Source: Cryomorphaceae bacterium (GTDB taxonomy: Bacteria > Bacteroidota > Bacteroidia > Flavobacteriales_D > Parvicellaceae). From it: a stretch of 64,000 nt of DNA. The stretch's first letter is position 1, and the number at the start of each line of letters is the position of its first letter. The DNA lies in NCBI GenBank assembly GCA_905182525.1, contig CAJJBV010000004.1, positions 62,001-126,000 of the forward strand. Direction: 5' to 3'. The translations under genes were made by a program, and so were the position numbers. The notes under the pieces were generated by a model. That model did not search any database. It saw only the letters and a program-made list of their open reading frames with translations, and was not told the origin of the DNA. This document shows positions 47,359 through 56,371 of the stretch, one piece after another.

Positions 47359-48621
47359 TTATCTAATAATAGTTTCTGATCTATTTGGGCCAACGGATAC
47401 AATACTAATAGGGACTTCTAATTCTTTTTCAAGATAATTAATATAAGCTGAAAGTTCTTTTGGGAAATCACTCTCTTTTTTAGATTTTGTTATATCCTGA
47501 TTCCAACCTTTAACTTTTTTGAATACTGGCTTTGTATCATCAGATAAATCGAATGGAAAGAAATTTATTTTCTCTTCATTTTGAATGTAATGAGTGCATA
47601 CATAAATATCTTCAAAAGAATCTAAAACGTCAGCTTTCATCATTGATAATTCAGTGACTCCATTGATCATAATTGCATATTTTAAAGCAGGTAAATCTAT
47701 CCATCCACACCTTCTTTCTCTTCCGGTAGTAGCTCCAAATTCATGTCCAACTTGTCTTATTTTTTCACCTATTTCATCTTTTAATTCGGAAGGAAAAGGA
47801 CCACTCCCAACCCTTGTGCAATAGGCCTTAAAAATACCTACAATTCTTTTAATTTTATTTGGTGCTATTCCAAGTCCAGTGCATGTTCCGGCTGTTATTG
47901 TATTACTTGATGTAACATATGGATAGGTTCCAAAATCTATATCTAATAATGTTCCTTGTGCGCCTTCTGCTAATATTTTTTTACCATTTTTAGATGCATT
48001 GTTTAAATAATGCTCGCTATCAATATGTTTGAATTTTTTTATGTATTCTATGCTTTTTAAAAATTCACTTTCTATAGAGTCTAGATTTTTAAGAAGAGTT
48101 GAATCTTTTAGAATTTTAAAATGTTTTTCTTTTAGTTTTTGGTACTTTTTATTAAAATCTACAGAACTAATATCACCTATTCTTAATCCATTTCGACCAG
48201 TTTTGTCCATATATGTAGGACCAATTCCTTTTAAAGTCGAACCTATCTTTTGTTTTCCCTTTGCTATCTCAGATGCTTGATCTAAAAGTTTGTGAGTTGG
48301 AAGAATTAGATGAGCCTTTTTAGAAATTAATAATTTAGATTGAACATCAACATTTAATTTTTCGAGTTGTTGAATTTCTTTTTGTAGTATAACTGGATCT
48401 ATCACCACACCGTTTCCAATTATATTCATAACGTCATTTCTAAAAATACCAGACGGAATAGTATGTAGCACATGTTTAATACCTTCAAATTCGAGTGTAT
48501 GACCTGCATTTGGCCCTCCTTGAAATCTTGCTATTATATCATATTGAGGTGTTAAAACATCTACAATTTTACCTTTTCCCTCATCTCCCCATTGGAGACC
48601 TAAAAGTACATCAACTCCCAT
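47359..48621 (-). CDS. purA: Adenylosuccinate synthase
   Basis: Makes adenylosuccinate from IMP and aspartate with GTP. The P-loop LGLQWGDEGKGK with Asp13, catalytic His41 in GGPNAGHTLEFEG, GIGPTYMDKTGRNGLR, SSNTITAGTCTGLG, TTGRERRCGWID and the end SVGPNRSETII are intact. Length 420 residues. purA is directly after the STAS gene and upstream of ostA. In other bacteria PurA is inhibited by ppGpp, and spoT lies in the same run. Confidence 0.97.
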   Translation of the reverse strand: MGVDVLLGLQWGDEGKGKIVDVLTPQYDIIARFQGGPNAGHTLEFEGIKHVLHTIPSGIFRNDVMNIIGNGVVIDPVILQKEIQQLEKLNVDVQSKLLISKKAHLILPTHKLLDQASEIAKGKQKIGSTLKGIGPTYMDKTGRNGLRIGDISSVDFNKKYQKLKEKHFKILKDSTLLKNLDSIESEFLKSIEYIKKFKHIDSEHYLNNASKNGKKILAEGAQGTLLDIDFGTYPYVTSSNTITAGTCTGLGIAPNKIKRIVGIFKAYCTRVGSGPFPSELKDEIGEKIRQVGHEFGATTGRERRCGWIDLPALKYAIMINGVTELSMMKADVLDSFEDIYVCTHYIQNEEKINFFPFDLSDDTKPVFKKVKGWNQDITKSKKESDFPKELSAYINYLEKELEVPISIVSVGPNRSETIIR

Positions 48622-48622
48622 A

Positions 48623-48970
48623 TTAGTTTTTATTCATGAAATCTTCAAGATTTTCTATTTGATTTTGCACCTTAAAAATAGTATTTAATTTGGTTGTAAT
48701 AAGTAATTTTTCAATTACTGAATTTAAATTACAAAGAATAGAGTCTCCACCGAGATTCCTTGACTTTGTTAAAATTTTTAAAATATTATTAAACCCAGAA
48801 CTATTTATGTATTCTAAATTTAAAAGATTTAATATAACAATTGAACGATTTTCAGATAAGTTGTCACATATTAATTTGAACATTTCACCTCCATTTTCTT
48901 CAGTCATTAACTTTCCATTTAAATCTACCCAAAGATATTTTGAATTTTCAAGAATCTTAACTTCAAACAT
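48623..48970 (-). CDS. STAS-domain protein (anti-sigma factor antagonist-like)
   Basis: A 115-residue single STAS domain. VDLNGKLMTEENGGEMFKLI and the helix-start LLNLEYINSSGFNNILKIL carry the Ser pair where SpoIIAA-type antagonists are phosphorylated. A kinase or anti-sigma partner is not seen nearby. Its ATG directly follows the fur stop codon (TAAATG). A regulatory role is inferred. Confidence 0.88.
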   Translation of the reverse strand: MFEVKILENSKYLWVDLNGKLMTEENGGEMFKLICDNLSENRSIVILNLLNLEYINSSGFNNILKILTKSRNLGGDSILCNLNSVIEKLLITTKLNTIFKVQNQIENLEDFMNKN

Positions 48971-49408
48971 TTAACTTTTCTTTTTACCGTAAAAGTATAA
49001 TTTATGATCACTTATTTCAACATTATATATTTCCTGAATAGTTTTCCTAATATTTTGAATCCGTGGATCACAAAATTCTATCACTTCTCCGTCGTCTAAA
49101 ATTAAGTGATCATGTTGTTTAAATTGAAATGATTTTTCAAAATGAGAACTACTTTGTCCAAACTGATGTTTTTTTATCAAATCACAATCCATAAGTAGTT
49201 CAATGGTATTGTAAAGAGTTGCCCTACTAACACGATAGTTTTTATTCTTCATGTTTTTATAAAGTTCTTCAATGTCAAAATGGCCATTTATCCCATAAAT
49301 TTCTGCAAGTATTGCAAATCTTTCAGGTGTCTTTCTATGACCTTTTTCGTTCAGGTATTCTGAGAACACATTCCTAACTTTTTCTTGTATGTCTGATATT
49401 TTTTCCAA
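48971..49408 (-). CDS. Fur-family transcriptional regulator
   Basis: A 145-residue ferric-uptake-regulator-type repressor with an N-terminal winged helix ([37 protein letters not shown]) and a C-terminal metal and dimer domain ([22 protein letters not shown]). The structural-zinc CxxC motif is absent; this is common in flavobacterial Fur proteins. Whether it senses iron, zinc or peroxide is open. A long inverted repeat lies 23-52 bp before the ATG and may be its operator. Confidence 0.93.
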   Translation of the reverse strand: MEKISDIQEKVRNVFSEYLNEKGHRKTPERFAILAEIYGINGHFDIEELYKNMKNKNYRVSRATLYNTIELLMDCDLIKKHQFGQSSSHFEKSFQFKQHDHLILDDGEVIEFCDPRIQNIRKTIQEIYNVEISDHKLYFYGKKKS

Positions 49409-49430
49409 AAAAATAAATTCTTACGGTAAA

Positions 49431-49460
49431 AATAGAATATTACTTCAATATTATTCTATT
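49431..49460 (-). promoter_or_regulatory. Inverted repeat between spoT and fur: operator or terminator
   Basis: Perfect 9-bp arms (AATAGAATA and TATTCTATT) enclose a 12-nt middle. An alternative pairing puts AATATT arms around GAAGT inside the outer AATAG/CTATT arms with a 3-nt bulge. It contains the end of spoT and is followed on the minus strand by a short T run, as a weak intrinsic terminator would be. It is also rightly placed for a Fur-type operator. Sequence alone does not decide between these. Confidence 0.4.
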
Positions 49461-51638
49461 CTTTCTACTTTTTCAATCCCGTTTATATTTCTTAATTTTT
49501 TAATTAATTTTTCTAAATGTGATTTATCATAAACATAAAGCATAATTGATCCTTGAAATACTCCATCGTTAGTATCAAAATTAACTGATTTCATATTTAC
49601 CTTTTCTTCTTCTGAAATTATTGTTGTTAATTCTTTTACTACTCCTACAATATCAATTCCAATAAATTCAAGACCAGTTATAAATGCGTCTCCAACTTTA
49701 CTTTTCCACTTAGCTTTTAAAATTCTGTAAGAGTAATTTGACCTTAATTGTTTTGCGTTTGGACAATTGTTTCTATGAATTTTTATTCCGTCGTTTATTG
49801 AGACAAATCCAAAAACATAGTCGCCAGGTAAGTGGATTACAACATGTTGATAACGTATAGTCAAGATTTGGATCTGCACCTTCCCCAATAAATATTGAAT
49901 TGTCTTCTTTTTTAACCTTATTAACTAAGTTTTCAAATGTTTTTTTAATACTTTTTGTAATTGAGGAAGTTGAGTAAAGCTCACCCCCTTTTTTACGTAT
50001 TTGTTTAATCTTTCTAAAATCTATATTGTCATTAGCTATCTGGAAATAGAATTCTGTATGTTCGTCAATGTTGAAATGTTTTAATAACAGCTTAATGTTA
50101 TCTTCTGTAAAGTTTATTTTTAAATTTTTTAATTTTCTTTTTAATATTTCTTTTCCATCTAAAGCGATTACTCTGTGTTCTTCTTTTAGGGATTGCTTTA
50201 TTTTATACTTTGCTTTTGAAGTTATGACAAACTCTAGCCAGCCTTCCTTAGGAACTTGTGTTTTGGATGTTAAAATCTCAATTTGATCTCCACTTTTTAA
50301 GCTGTAACTTAACGGAACTAGTTTACTATTGACTTTTGCACCAATACACTTAGCACCAACATCTGAGTGAACTGAAAATGCAAAATCTAGAGCTGTTGAT
50401 TTTACTGGTAGTGAAAATAAGTCACCCTTAGGTGTAAAAACATATATTTCATCGCTATATAAGTTGTTTTTAAATTCATCAAGAAATTCTGTAGTATTTC
50501 TACTTCTATTTTCCATGATTTCTCTAATGTCAGAAATCCATTTATCTAACCTTGTGTTATTTTCTGTTTGATCTTTATATCTCCAGTGAGCAGCTAGTCC
50601 TTTTTCTGCAACATGGTCCATTCTCTGAGTTCTAATTTGAACTTCTACCCATTTTCCTGTTGGACTCATTAAAGTTGTATGTAAAGACTCATATCCATTT
50701 TGTTTAGGATATGAAATCCAATCTCTAAGTCTTTCGGGATTTGGAATATAATAATCAGTTACAATACTGTAAACTTTCCAACAATCTGCTTTTTCATCAT
50801 TAGAGTCAAGTATAATACGAAGAGCAAATACATCAAATATATCTTCAAAGTCAACTCCTTTTTCTTGTGTTTTCTTATAAATAGAAGGAATACCTTTAGT
50901 TCTGGCCTTTAACTGATATTTAAATCCTTGTTTATCCAATTCTTTTTTAATTGGCAAAGAAAATTTTTGAATAAACCGCTCTCTTACAGCCTTTGTTTTT
51001 TCAAGCTTATTTGTTATTGATGAGTACTCATTTGGATTTGTGAATTTAAATGATAAATCTTCAAGCTCTGTCTTAATTGAAAAAAGTCCTAATCTATGAG
51101 CAAGGGGTGCATATAAGTAAGAAGTTTCAGAAGCAATTTTTAACTTATTACTTTCCTTCATTGAATCCAAGGTTCTCATATTGTGAAGTCGATCCGCAAG
51201 CTTTATCAAAATAACTCTTACATCATCAGGAATGGTTAGAAACATCTTTTTAAAATTCTCAGCTTGAGAAGAGCTTGAGAAATCAAATTCCCCAGAAATT
51301 TTAGTCAGGCCATCAATTATTGACTTTACTTTTTGTCCAAATATTTTTTCAATATCACTTAAAGTGATGGTGGTATCTTCTACCGTATCATGCATCAAAG
51401 CACATACTATAGAAATAGTTCCCAAACCGATTTCATCACCACATATTCTTGCTACAGCAAGTGGATGAAAAATATAGGGTTCACCAGATTTTCTTCTTGT
51501 ATTACGATGAGCATTAACAGCTAAATTAAAGGCTTTTCTTATGATTTTAGTTTCTTCTTTAGAACGTCTTGACTTTATAGAACGTAAGACTCCTCGATAA
51601 GCATTTAAAATCATTTTATTTTCTAAAGCCTCTTCCAT
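49451..51638 (-). CDS. spoT: Bifunctional (p)ppGpp synthetase/hydrolase, interrupted by an apparent +1 frameshift
   Basis: Controls the stringent response. In order: HD hydrolase domain (FHPLAVARICGDEIGLG, ALMHDTVEDT with His83-Asp84), RelA-type synthetase (YPKQNGYESLHTTL, VEVQIRTQRMDHVAEKG), TGS domain (IYVFTPKGDLFSLPVKST), zinc-finger/helical region and a C-terminal ACT domain. The frame breaks at NPL; the rest (PGDYVFGFVSINDGIKIHRN) is in another frame. Removing one base at 49829-49832 gives about 728 residues, the normal size. The gene follows fahA by 6 nt. Confidence 0.9.
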
Positions 51639-51644
51639 ATGTCC

Positions 51645-52928
51645 CTATTTGGGTGGCAAAACTTTTGAAATTAATTCTCCAAAACCAATATTGTATTTTC
51701 CATTGGAGGCATGTCCTTTAAAAATTACAGAGTCACCATCTTGAATAAATTTTCTTTCTGTTCCATCTGGCATTGATATGGTTTGGTTCCTTTCCAACTA
51801 ATTTCTAGCATTGACCCAAAAGAACCTTCATTAGGTCCAGAAATTGTTCCAGAGGCTAGCAAGTCACCACAATTAATATTGCAGCCATTTACTGAATGAT
51901 GCGCCAATTGTTGGTTCATATTCCAGTACATATACTTGTAATTACTTTTAGTAACAACTTTTTCTTGTCCGTTTGGAATTTTTATAGAAACACTTAATTC
52001 TATATCTAAATGTTTGTCTTCAGAATATTCTAAATAGGGTAGTACTTTCGGATTTTGAATAGGTCCTTTTGTCCTAAACGGTTCTAAAGCATCTATAGTA
52101 ACAATCCAACAGGACATAGAACTTGCAAAATTTTTAGCTAAAAATGGTCCTAAGGGAACATACTCCCATTTTTGAATATCTCTAGCAGACCAGTCGTTAA
52201 ACAAGCACATTCCAAATATAAAATCATCTGCTTCCTTGAGTTGTTATTTGATCTCCTAATGGTTTGCCTTCAAAGGTTATAAAGCCCATTTCTAATTCAA
52301 AATCTAATAATTTAGAAGGTCCAAAAATTGGATTTTCGTTATCATCTAATTTTTGTTGGCCCTTTGGTCTAACAATATCTTGCCCAGATGGAATAATAGA
52401 AGATGCTCTTCCGTGGTATGCTACTGGAATATGTTTCCAATTGGGGAGAAGTGCATTATTGGGATCTCTAAACATGCTTCCCACATTAAATGCATGCTGC
52501 TCGCTAGAATAAAAATCGGTGTAATCTCCAATTTTAACTGGTAAATGCATTTCAGATTCACTTTGTAAGTCTAATACTTTGGAAATAGCTTCTTTGTTTT
52601 GAGATAATTCAGTGTTTTCTATATTTAGTAGTTCTGAAATTCTATCTCTTAGTTCTCGAATTTCTAATTTTCCATGGCCCATCATTCTATTTAGATATTC
52701 ATTAGAAAAACAATGTTCACAAAATGATAAAGATTTTAAATAACCAAGTTCAAATAAATTTGATAAATCAAGAATTTGATCGCCAATAGCTACACCAACT
52801 CTTTTTGCTTTAGAATTGGTAGAATATATTCCAAATGGAAGATTCTGAATAGGGAAATCACTATTTTCTGGAACTTTAATCCACGACTTTAAGTTAGGAT
52901 TGTTTGCTTTAATTTCTTTATTTACCAT
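51645..52928 (-). CDS. fahA: Fumarylacetoacetase, with two apparent frameshifts
   Basis: Last step of tyrosine breakdown, giving fumarate and acetoacetate. [37 protein letters not shown] (catalytic region), [32 protein letters not shown] and [10 protein letters not shown] match the family. The frame first breaks after ITTQ: dropping one base of the pair at 52234-52235 gives [13 protein letters not shown]. It breaks again near 51782-51784, where one missing base would restore [12 protein letters not shown] and a normal C-terminus to the stop at 51645. The corrected length is 427 residues. Two opposite indels in one gene point to sequence error. Confidence 0.87.
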
Positions 52929-54198
52929 TTAAAAAGTGGTTTAGAACCCATTAAATCATTTACTTGATTTTTAATTTTCAATAATTCTGATTCGTTATTA
53001 TAATTTATAATACTTGAATCTATTAAGTTAGCGATTATTTTAATTTCATCTTTATCAACTCCTCTAGTAGTAATGGCAGCAGTTCCTATTCTAATGCCAC
53101 TTGTTACAAATGGGGACTGCGTATCAAAAGGAACCATATTTTTATTTAAGGTAATATCTGCTAGACCTAAAGATTCTTCTGCCTCTTTTCCAGTGACATT
53201 TTTATTTCTTAAATCAATTAATAAACAATGATTGTCTGTACCATTAGATATAATTTTGTAACCTTTATTAATTAATTCTTCACCCATTATTTGTGCATTT
53301 TCAACCACTTTTTTAATGTAGGTTTTGTATTCGTCTTGTTGTGCTTCTCTAAAAGCCACTGCTTTTGCAGCAATTATATGTTCTAGTGGTCCGCCTTGAG
53401 TTCCTGGAAAAACAGCAGAGTCTATTAAAGTGGATAATTTCTTGAGTTTACCCGATTTAAATTTTAAACCCCATGGATTCTCCATGTCATTTCCAATCAT
53501 AATTATTCCCCCTCTTGGTCCTCTTAGCGTTTTGTGGGTAGTTGAAGTTACTATATGACAGTGGGGTAGTGGATCGTTTAGAATTTTTCCGGCAATTAGC
53601 CCAGATGGGTGAGAAACGTCTGCTAATAAAATAGCATCAATTTCATCGGCAATAGATCTTAAGGTTTTATAATCCCAATCTCTTGAATATGCAGAAGCTC
53701 CGCAAATAATCATTTTTGGTTTTATTTTAATTGCTTGGTCTCTTACTTTATTATAATCTATTACTCCAGTCTCTTTTTCAACCCCGTAAAAATTTGCATC
53801 GTATAATTGTCCGGAAAAATTAACTGGTGAACCATGGGTTAAATGCCCTCCGTGAGAAAGGTCAAATCCCAAAATTTTATCTCCAGGATTTAAGCAAGCT
53901 AAAAAAACTGCTGCATTGGCTTGAGAACCTGAATGCGGTTGTACATTGGCCCAAGAAGCACCAAATAATTCTTTTAATCTGTCTATAGCTAACTGTTCAA
54001 TCTCATCCACAACTTTACACCCACCATAATATCTTTTATTAGGGAGCCCTTCTGCATACTTATTGGTTAAAATAGAACCACTTGCTTCCATTACAGACTC
54101 GACTGGCATAGTTTTCGGATGCTATTAATTCTATTCCTTCGGTTTGTCTTACTAATTCTTTTTGAATAAGAGCTTCTATTTGTGGGGTCTTTGAACAT
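52922..54198 (-). CDS. glyA: Serine hydroxymethyltransferase, with two apparent frameshifts near the N-terminus
   Basis: PLP enzyme that converts serine and tetrahydrofolate to glycine and methylene-tetrahydrofolate. [44 protein letters not shown] (PLP lysine), and [19 protein letters not shown] are clear. The longest clean frame begins at VMEASGS, lacking about 28 residues. Upstream, [19 protein letters not shown] and ASENYAS are present in a second frame and an ATG (MFKDP) at 54198 in a third. One extra base in the run at 54184-54187 and one near 54101 explain this. The corrected length is 424 residues. Confidence 0.9.
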
Positions 54199-54214
54199 AT
54201 ATTTAAATTTAAAT

Positions 54215-54222
54215 CAAAATTA
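54215..54222 (-). promoter_or_regulatory. Bacteroidota -7 promoter element for the glyA run
   Basis: TAATTTTG on the minus strand matches TAnnTTTG exactly and lies 16 nt before the corrected glyA ATG. No clear -33 element is present. The rest of the 135-bp gap to the divergent epimerase gene is AT-rich and shows no riboswitch-like structure that I can see. Confidence 0.4.
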
Positions 54223-54333
54223 ACTAAAGAATTAAATTTTTTGATTTTAAAACTGATTTATTAAAAAAAAAATTGTGATAAATCAATAAAGTGTATTTTT
54301 ATAAAAATTTATATGTAATAAAATTTTATTTCA

Positions 54334-55269
54334 ATGATTAAAATACTTGTAACTGGAGGCGCAGGAAATGTTGGAGGAGCATTAGCTAGAAAATTGGTTG
54401 AAAATCCTAGTTACTTTGTTGTAATAGTTGACAATCTTTCTACAGGTTCCAAATCAAAACTACCATCTAAAGAATTTTCTAATTGGAGCTTTATTAATTG
54501 TGATGTAAACAATTACACCAGTATTTCGGAAATAATGCTGGTTAACCAGTTTGATTTTGTATTTCATTATGCGGCAGTAGTAGGAGTGAAGAGGACTCAA
54601 GAAAACCCTATAATGGTACTAGACGATATTCAAGGCATTAAAAATGTTTTACAACTCTCTAAAAATAGCTCTGTAAAACGGGTGTTCTTCTCTTCCTCTT
54701 CTGAAGTATATGGCGAGCCAGTAGAGTTACCTCAGAACGAAGAAACTACCCCATTAAATTCTAGAGTTCCTTATGCAGTAGTTAAAAATGTGGGAGAATC
54801 TTTTTTTAGGTCTTATTTTAAAACTTACGGCTTGCCTTTTACCATTTTTAGATTTTTTAATACTTATGGCCCTAATCAAAGTGAAGATTTTGTAATTGCT
54901 AAGTTTTTAAAAGCTGCTTTAAATGGAGATGATATTACTATTTATGGTGATGGCTCTCAAACAAGAACATTTTGTTACGTAGACGACAACATAAATACTT
55001 GTGTTAAAATATTAGAAGATAATCTTATGATGAATGATGTAATAAATATTGGCGGTGCTAAAGAATATAAGATATTAGATGTTGCAAAATTAATTATTGA
55101 AAAATTAAATTCTAAATCCAAAATCATTCACTTGCCTGCTTTAAAAGATGGTGATATGACTAGAAGAATGCCAGATAATACTAAAATGATTAACATTATT
55201 AAAAACGAGCTAATTTCATTAGACCAAGGTTTAGATTTAATGATGAAACATCCAGATTATAGTAATTAA
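54334..55269 (+). CDS. NAD-dependent epimerase/dehydratase (extended SDR)
   Basis: A Rossmann NAD(P) domain (ILVTGGAGNVGGALARKL), SSSSEVYGEP (catalytic Ser region), and YAVVKNVGE (the YxxxK pair) place it among nucleotide-sugar epimerases and decarboxylases; FRFFNTYGPNQSEDFVIAKF and GDGSQTRTFCYVDDN follow. At 311 residues it has normal length. The sugar is unknown. The ATG is 135 bp from divergent glyA; the next gene starts about 60 nt later. Confidence 0.93.
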   Translation: MIKILVTGGAGNVGGALARKLVENPSYFVVIVDNLSTGSKSKLPSKEFSNWSFINCDVNNYTSISEIMLVNQFDFVFHYAAVVGVKRTQENPIMVLDDIQGIKNVLQLSKNSSVKRVFFSSSSEVYGEPVELPQNEETTPLNSRVPYAVVKNVGESFFRSYFKTYGLPFTIFRFFNTYGPNQSEDFVIAKFLKAALNGDDITIYGDGSQTRTFCYVDDNINTCVKILEDNLMMNDVINIGGAKEYKILDVAKLIIEKLNSKSKIIHLPALKDGDMTRRMPDNTKMINIIKNELISLDQGLDLMMKHPDYSN

Positions 55270-55329
55270 TGTTTTTAATTCCTTATTTATTACTTTTTAA
55301 GTTTTAAAATTTGTTAATAGAAAATTAAT

Positions 55330-56286
55330 TTGAAAAATAGAATTACTAAATTATTATCGATTAAGTACCCAATTATTCAAGCGGGAATGATTTGGTGCAG
55401 CGATTGGAATTTAGCAAGTGCTGTTAGTAATGCAGGAGGGTTAGGAATTATTGGTTCAGGTTCTATGTACCCAGATGTTTTAAAAGAAAATATTATTAAT
55501 TGTAAAAATGCTACTAACCAACCTTTTGCTGTTAATATTCCATTATTATATCCAAACGTGGAAGAACATATTAAGTCAATCATTGATTTAAAAGTTCCTA
55601 TTGTTTTTACATCTGCTGGAAATCCTAATACTTGGACAAAAGAATTAAAATCTAAAAACATAAAAGTTATACATGTAGTGTCGAGTGTGAAATTTGCTTT
55701 AAAAGCTCAATCTTCTGGCGTTGATGCAGTAGTTGCCGAAGGGTTTGAAGCTGGAGGGCATAATGGAAGAGAAGAAACCACAAGCCTTTGCTTAATTCCT
55801 GACATTGCAAAAGAAATTAATATTCCTTTAATCGCAGCTGGAGGTATTGTAGACGGAAGAAGTATGTTGGCTGCAATGATATTAGGGGCAGATGCAGTTC
55901 AAATGGGAACTAGATTTGTTGCTTCAAAGGAATCTTCTGCCCACAAAAATTTTAAAAATATTGTTCTTAAAGCCAAAGACGGAGATACGAAACTAACTTT
56001 GAAAGAAATAACGCCAGTTAGAATGATGAAAAATAAATTTTATCAGGAAATTTCAGATTTCTATGAAAATAATCCAACAAAAGAACAGCTATTAAAAAAA
56101 TTGGGAAGAGCTAGGGCTAAATTAGGTATGTTTGAGGGAGACTTAGATGAAGGAGAACTAGAAATTGGTCAAGCATCTTCTCAAATAAATGAATATTTTA
56201 AGTGCTGTGATATAGTTAATCAAATTATGGATGAATTTATTAGCTTAAAATCTAAAATATCATTTGATGATAAATTCAATTTTTGA
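55330..56286 (+). CDS. Nitronate monooxygenase / FabK-like flavoprotein
   Basis: A FMN TIM-barrel of 318 residues: YPIIQAGMIWCSDWNLASAV, SNAGGLGIIGSGSM, PFAVNIPLLYPN, AEGFEAGGHNG (catalytic His region), IPLIAAGGIVDGRSM and MGTRFVASKES. Relatives oxidise nitronates or reduce enoyl-ACP (FabK). The pattern does not decide between them. It starts at TTG. Followed by the gliding-type surface protein across an 85-bp gap. Confidence 0.9.
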   Translation: MKNRITKLLSIKYPIIQAGMIWCSDWNLASAVSNAGGLGIIGSGSMYPDVLKENIINCKNATNQPFAVNIPLLYPNVEEHIKSIIDLKVPIVFTSAGNPNTWTKELKSKNIKVIHVVSSVKFALKAQSSGVDAVVAEGFEAGGHNGREETTSLCLIPDIAKEINIPLIAAGGIVDGRSMLAAMILGADAVQMGTRFVASKESSAHKNFKNIVLKAKDGDTKLTLKEITPVRMMKNKFYQEISDFYENNPTKEQLLKKLGRARAKLGMFEGDLDEGELEIGQASSQINEYFKCCDIVNQIMDEFISLKSKISFDDKFNF

Positions 56287-56320
56287 ATTGAATCATTAAA
56301 CACAACTTAAAGATTATATT

Positions 56321-56328
56321 TACGTTTG
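56321..56328 (+). promoter_or_regulatory. Bacteroidota -7 promoter element ahead of the gliding-type gene
   Basis: TACGTTTG matches TAnnTTTG exactly. It lies 43 nt before the main ATG and 6 nt before a short upstream reading frame. No clear -33 TTTG is seen. Confidence 0.4.
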
Positions 56329-56334
56329 TATACA

Positions 56335-56370
56335 ATGAATAATTTTCTAAATTTTTCTTTATTGTTTTAA
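56335..56370 (+). other. Possible 11-codon upstream open reading frame (leader peptide)
   Basis: ATG followed by ten further codons (MNNFLNFSLLF) and a TAA that ends 1 nt before the main ATG. The predicted transcript start falls at or near this ATG. Translation could end and restart on the main gene. It is short enough to occur by chance in AT-rich DNA. Confidence 0.25.
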
Positions 56371-56371
56371 A

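Noticed and set aside
54199-54333. A glycine or folate riboswitch ahead of glyA
   Set aside because: The gap is nearly pure A and T without the conserved purine-rich cores and stems such riboswitches need.
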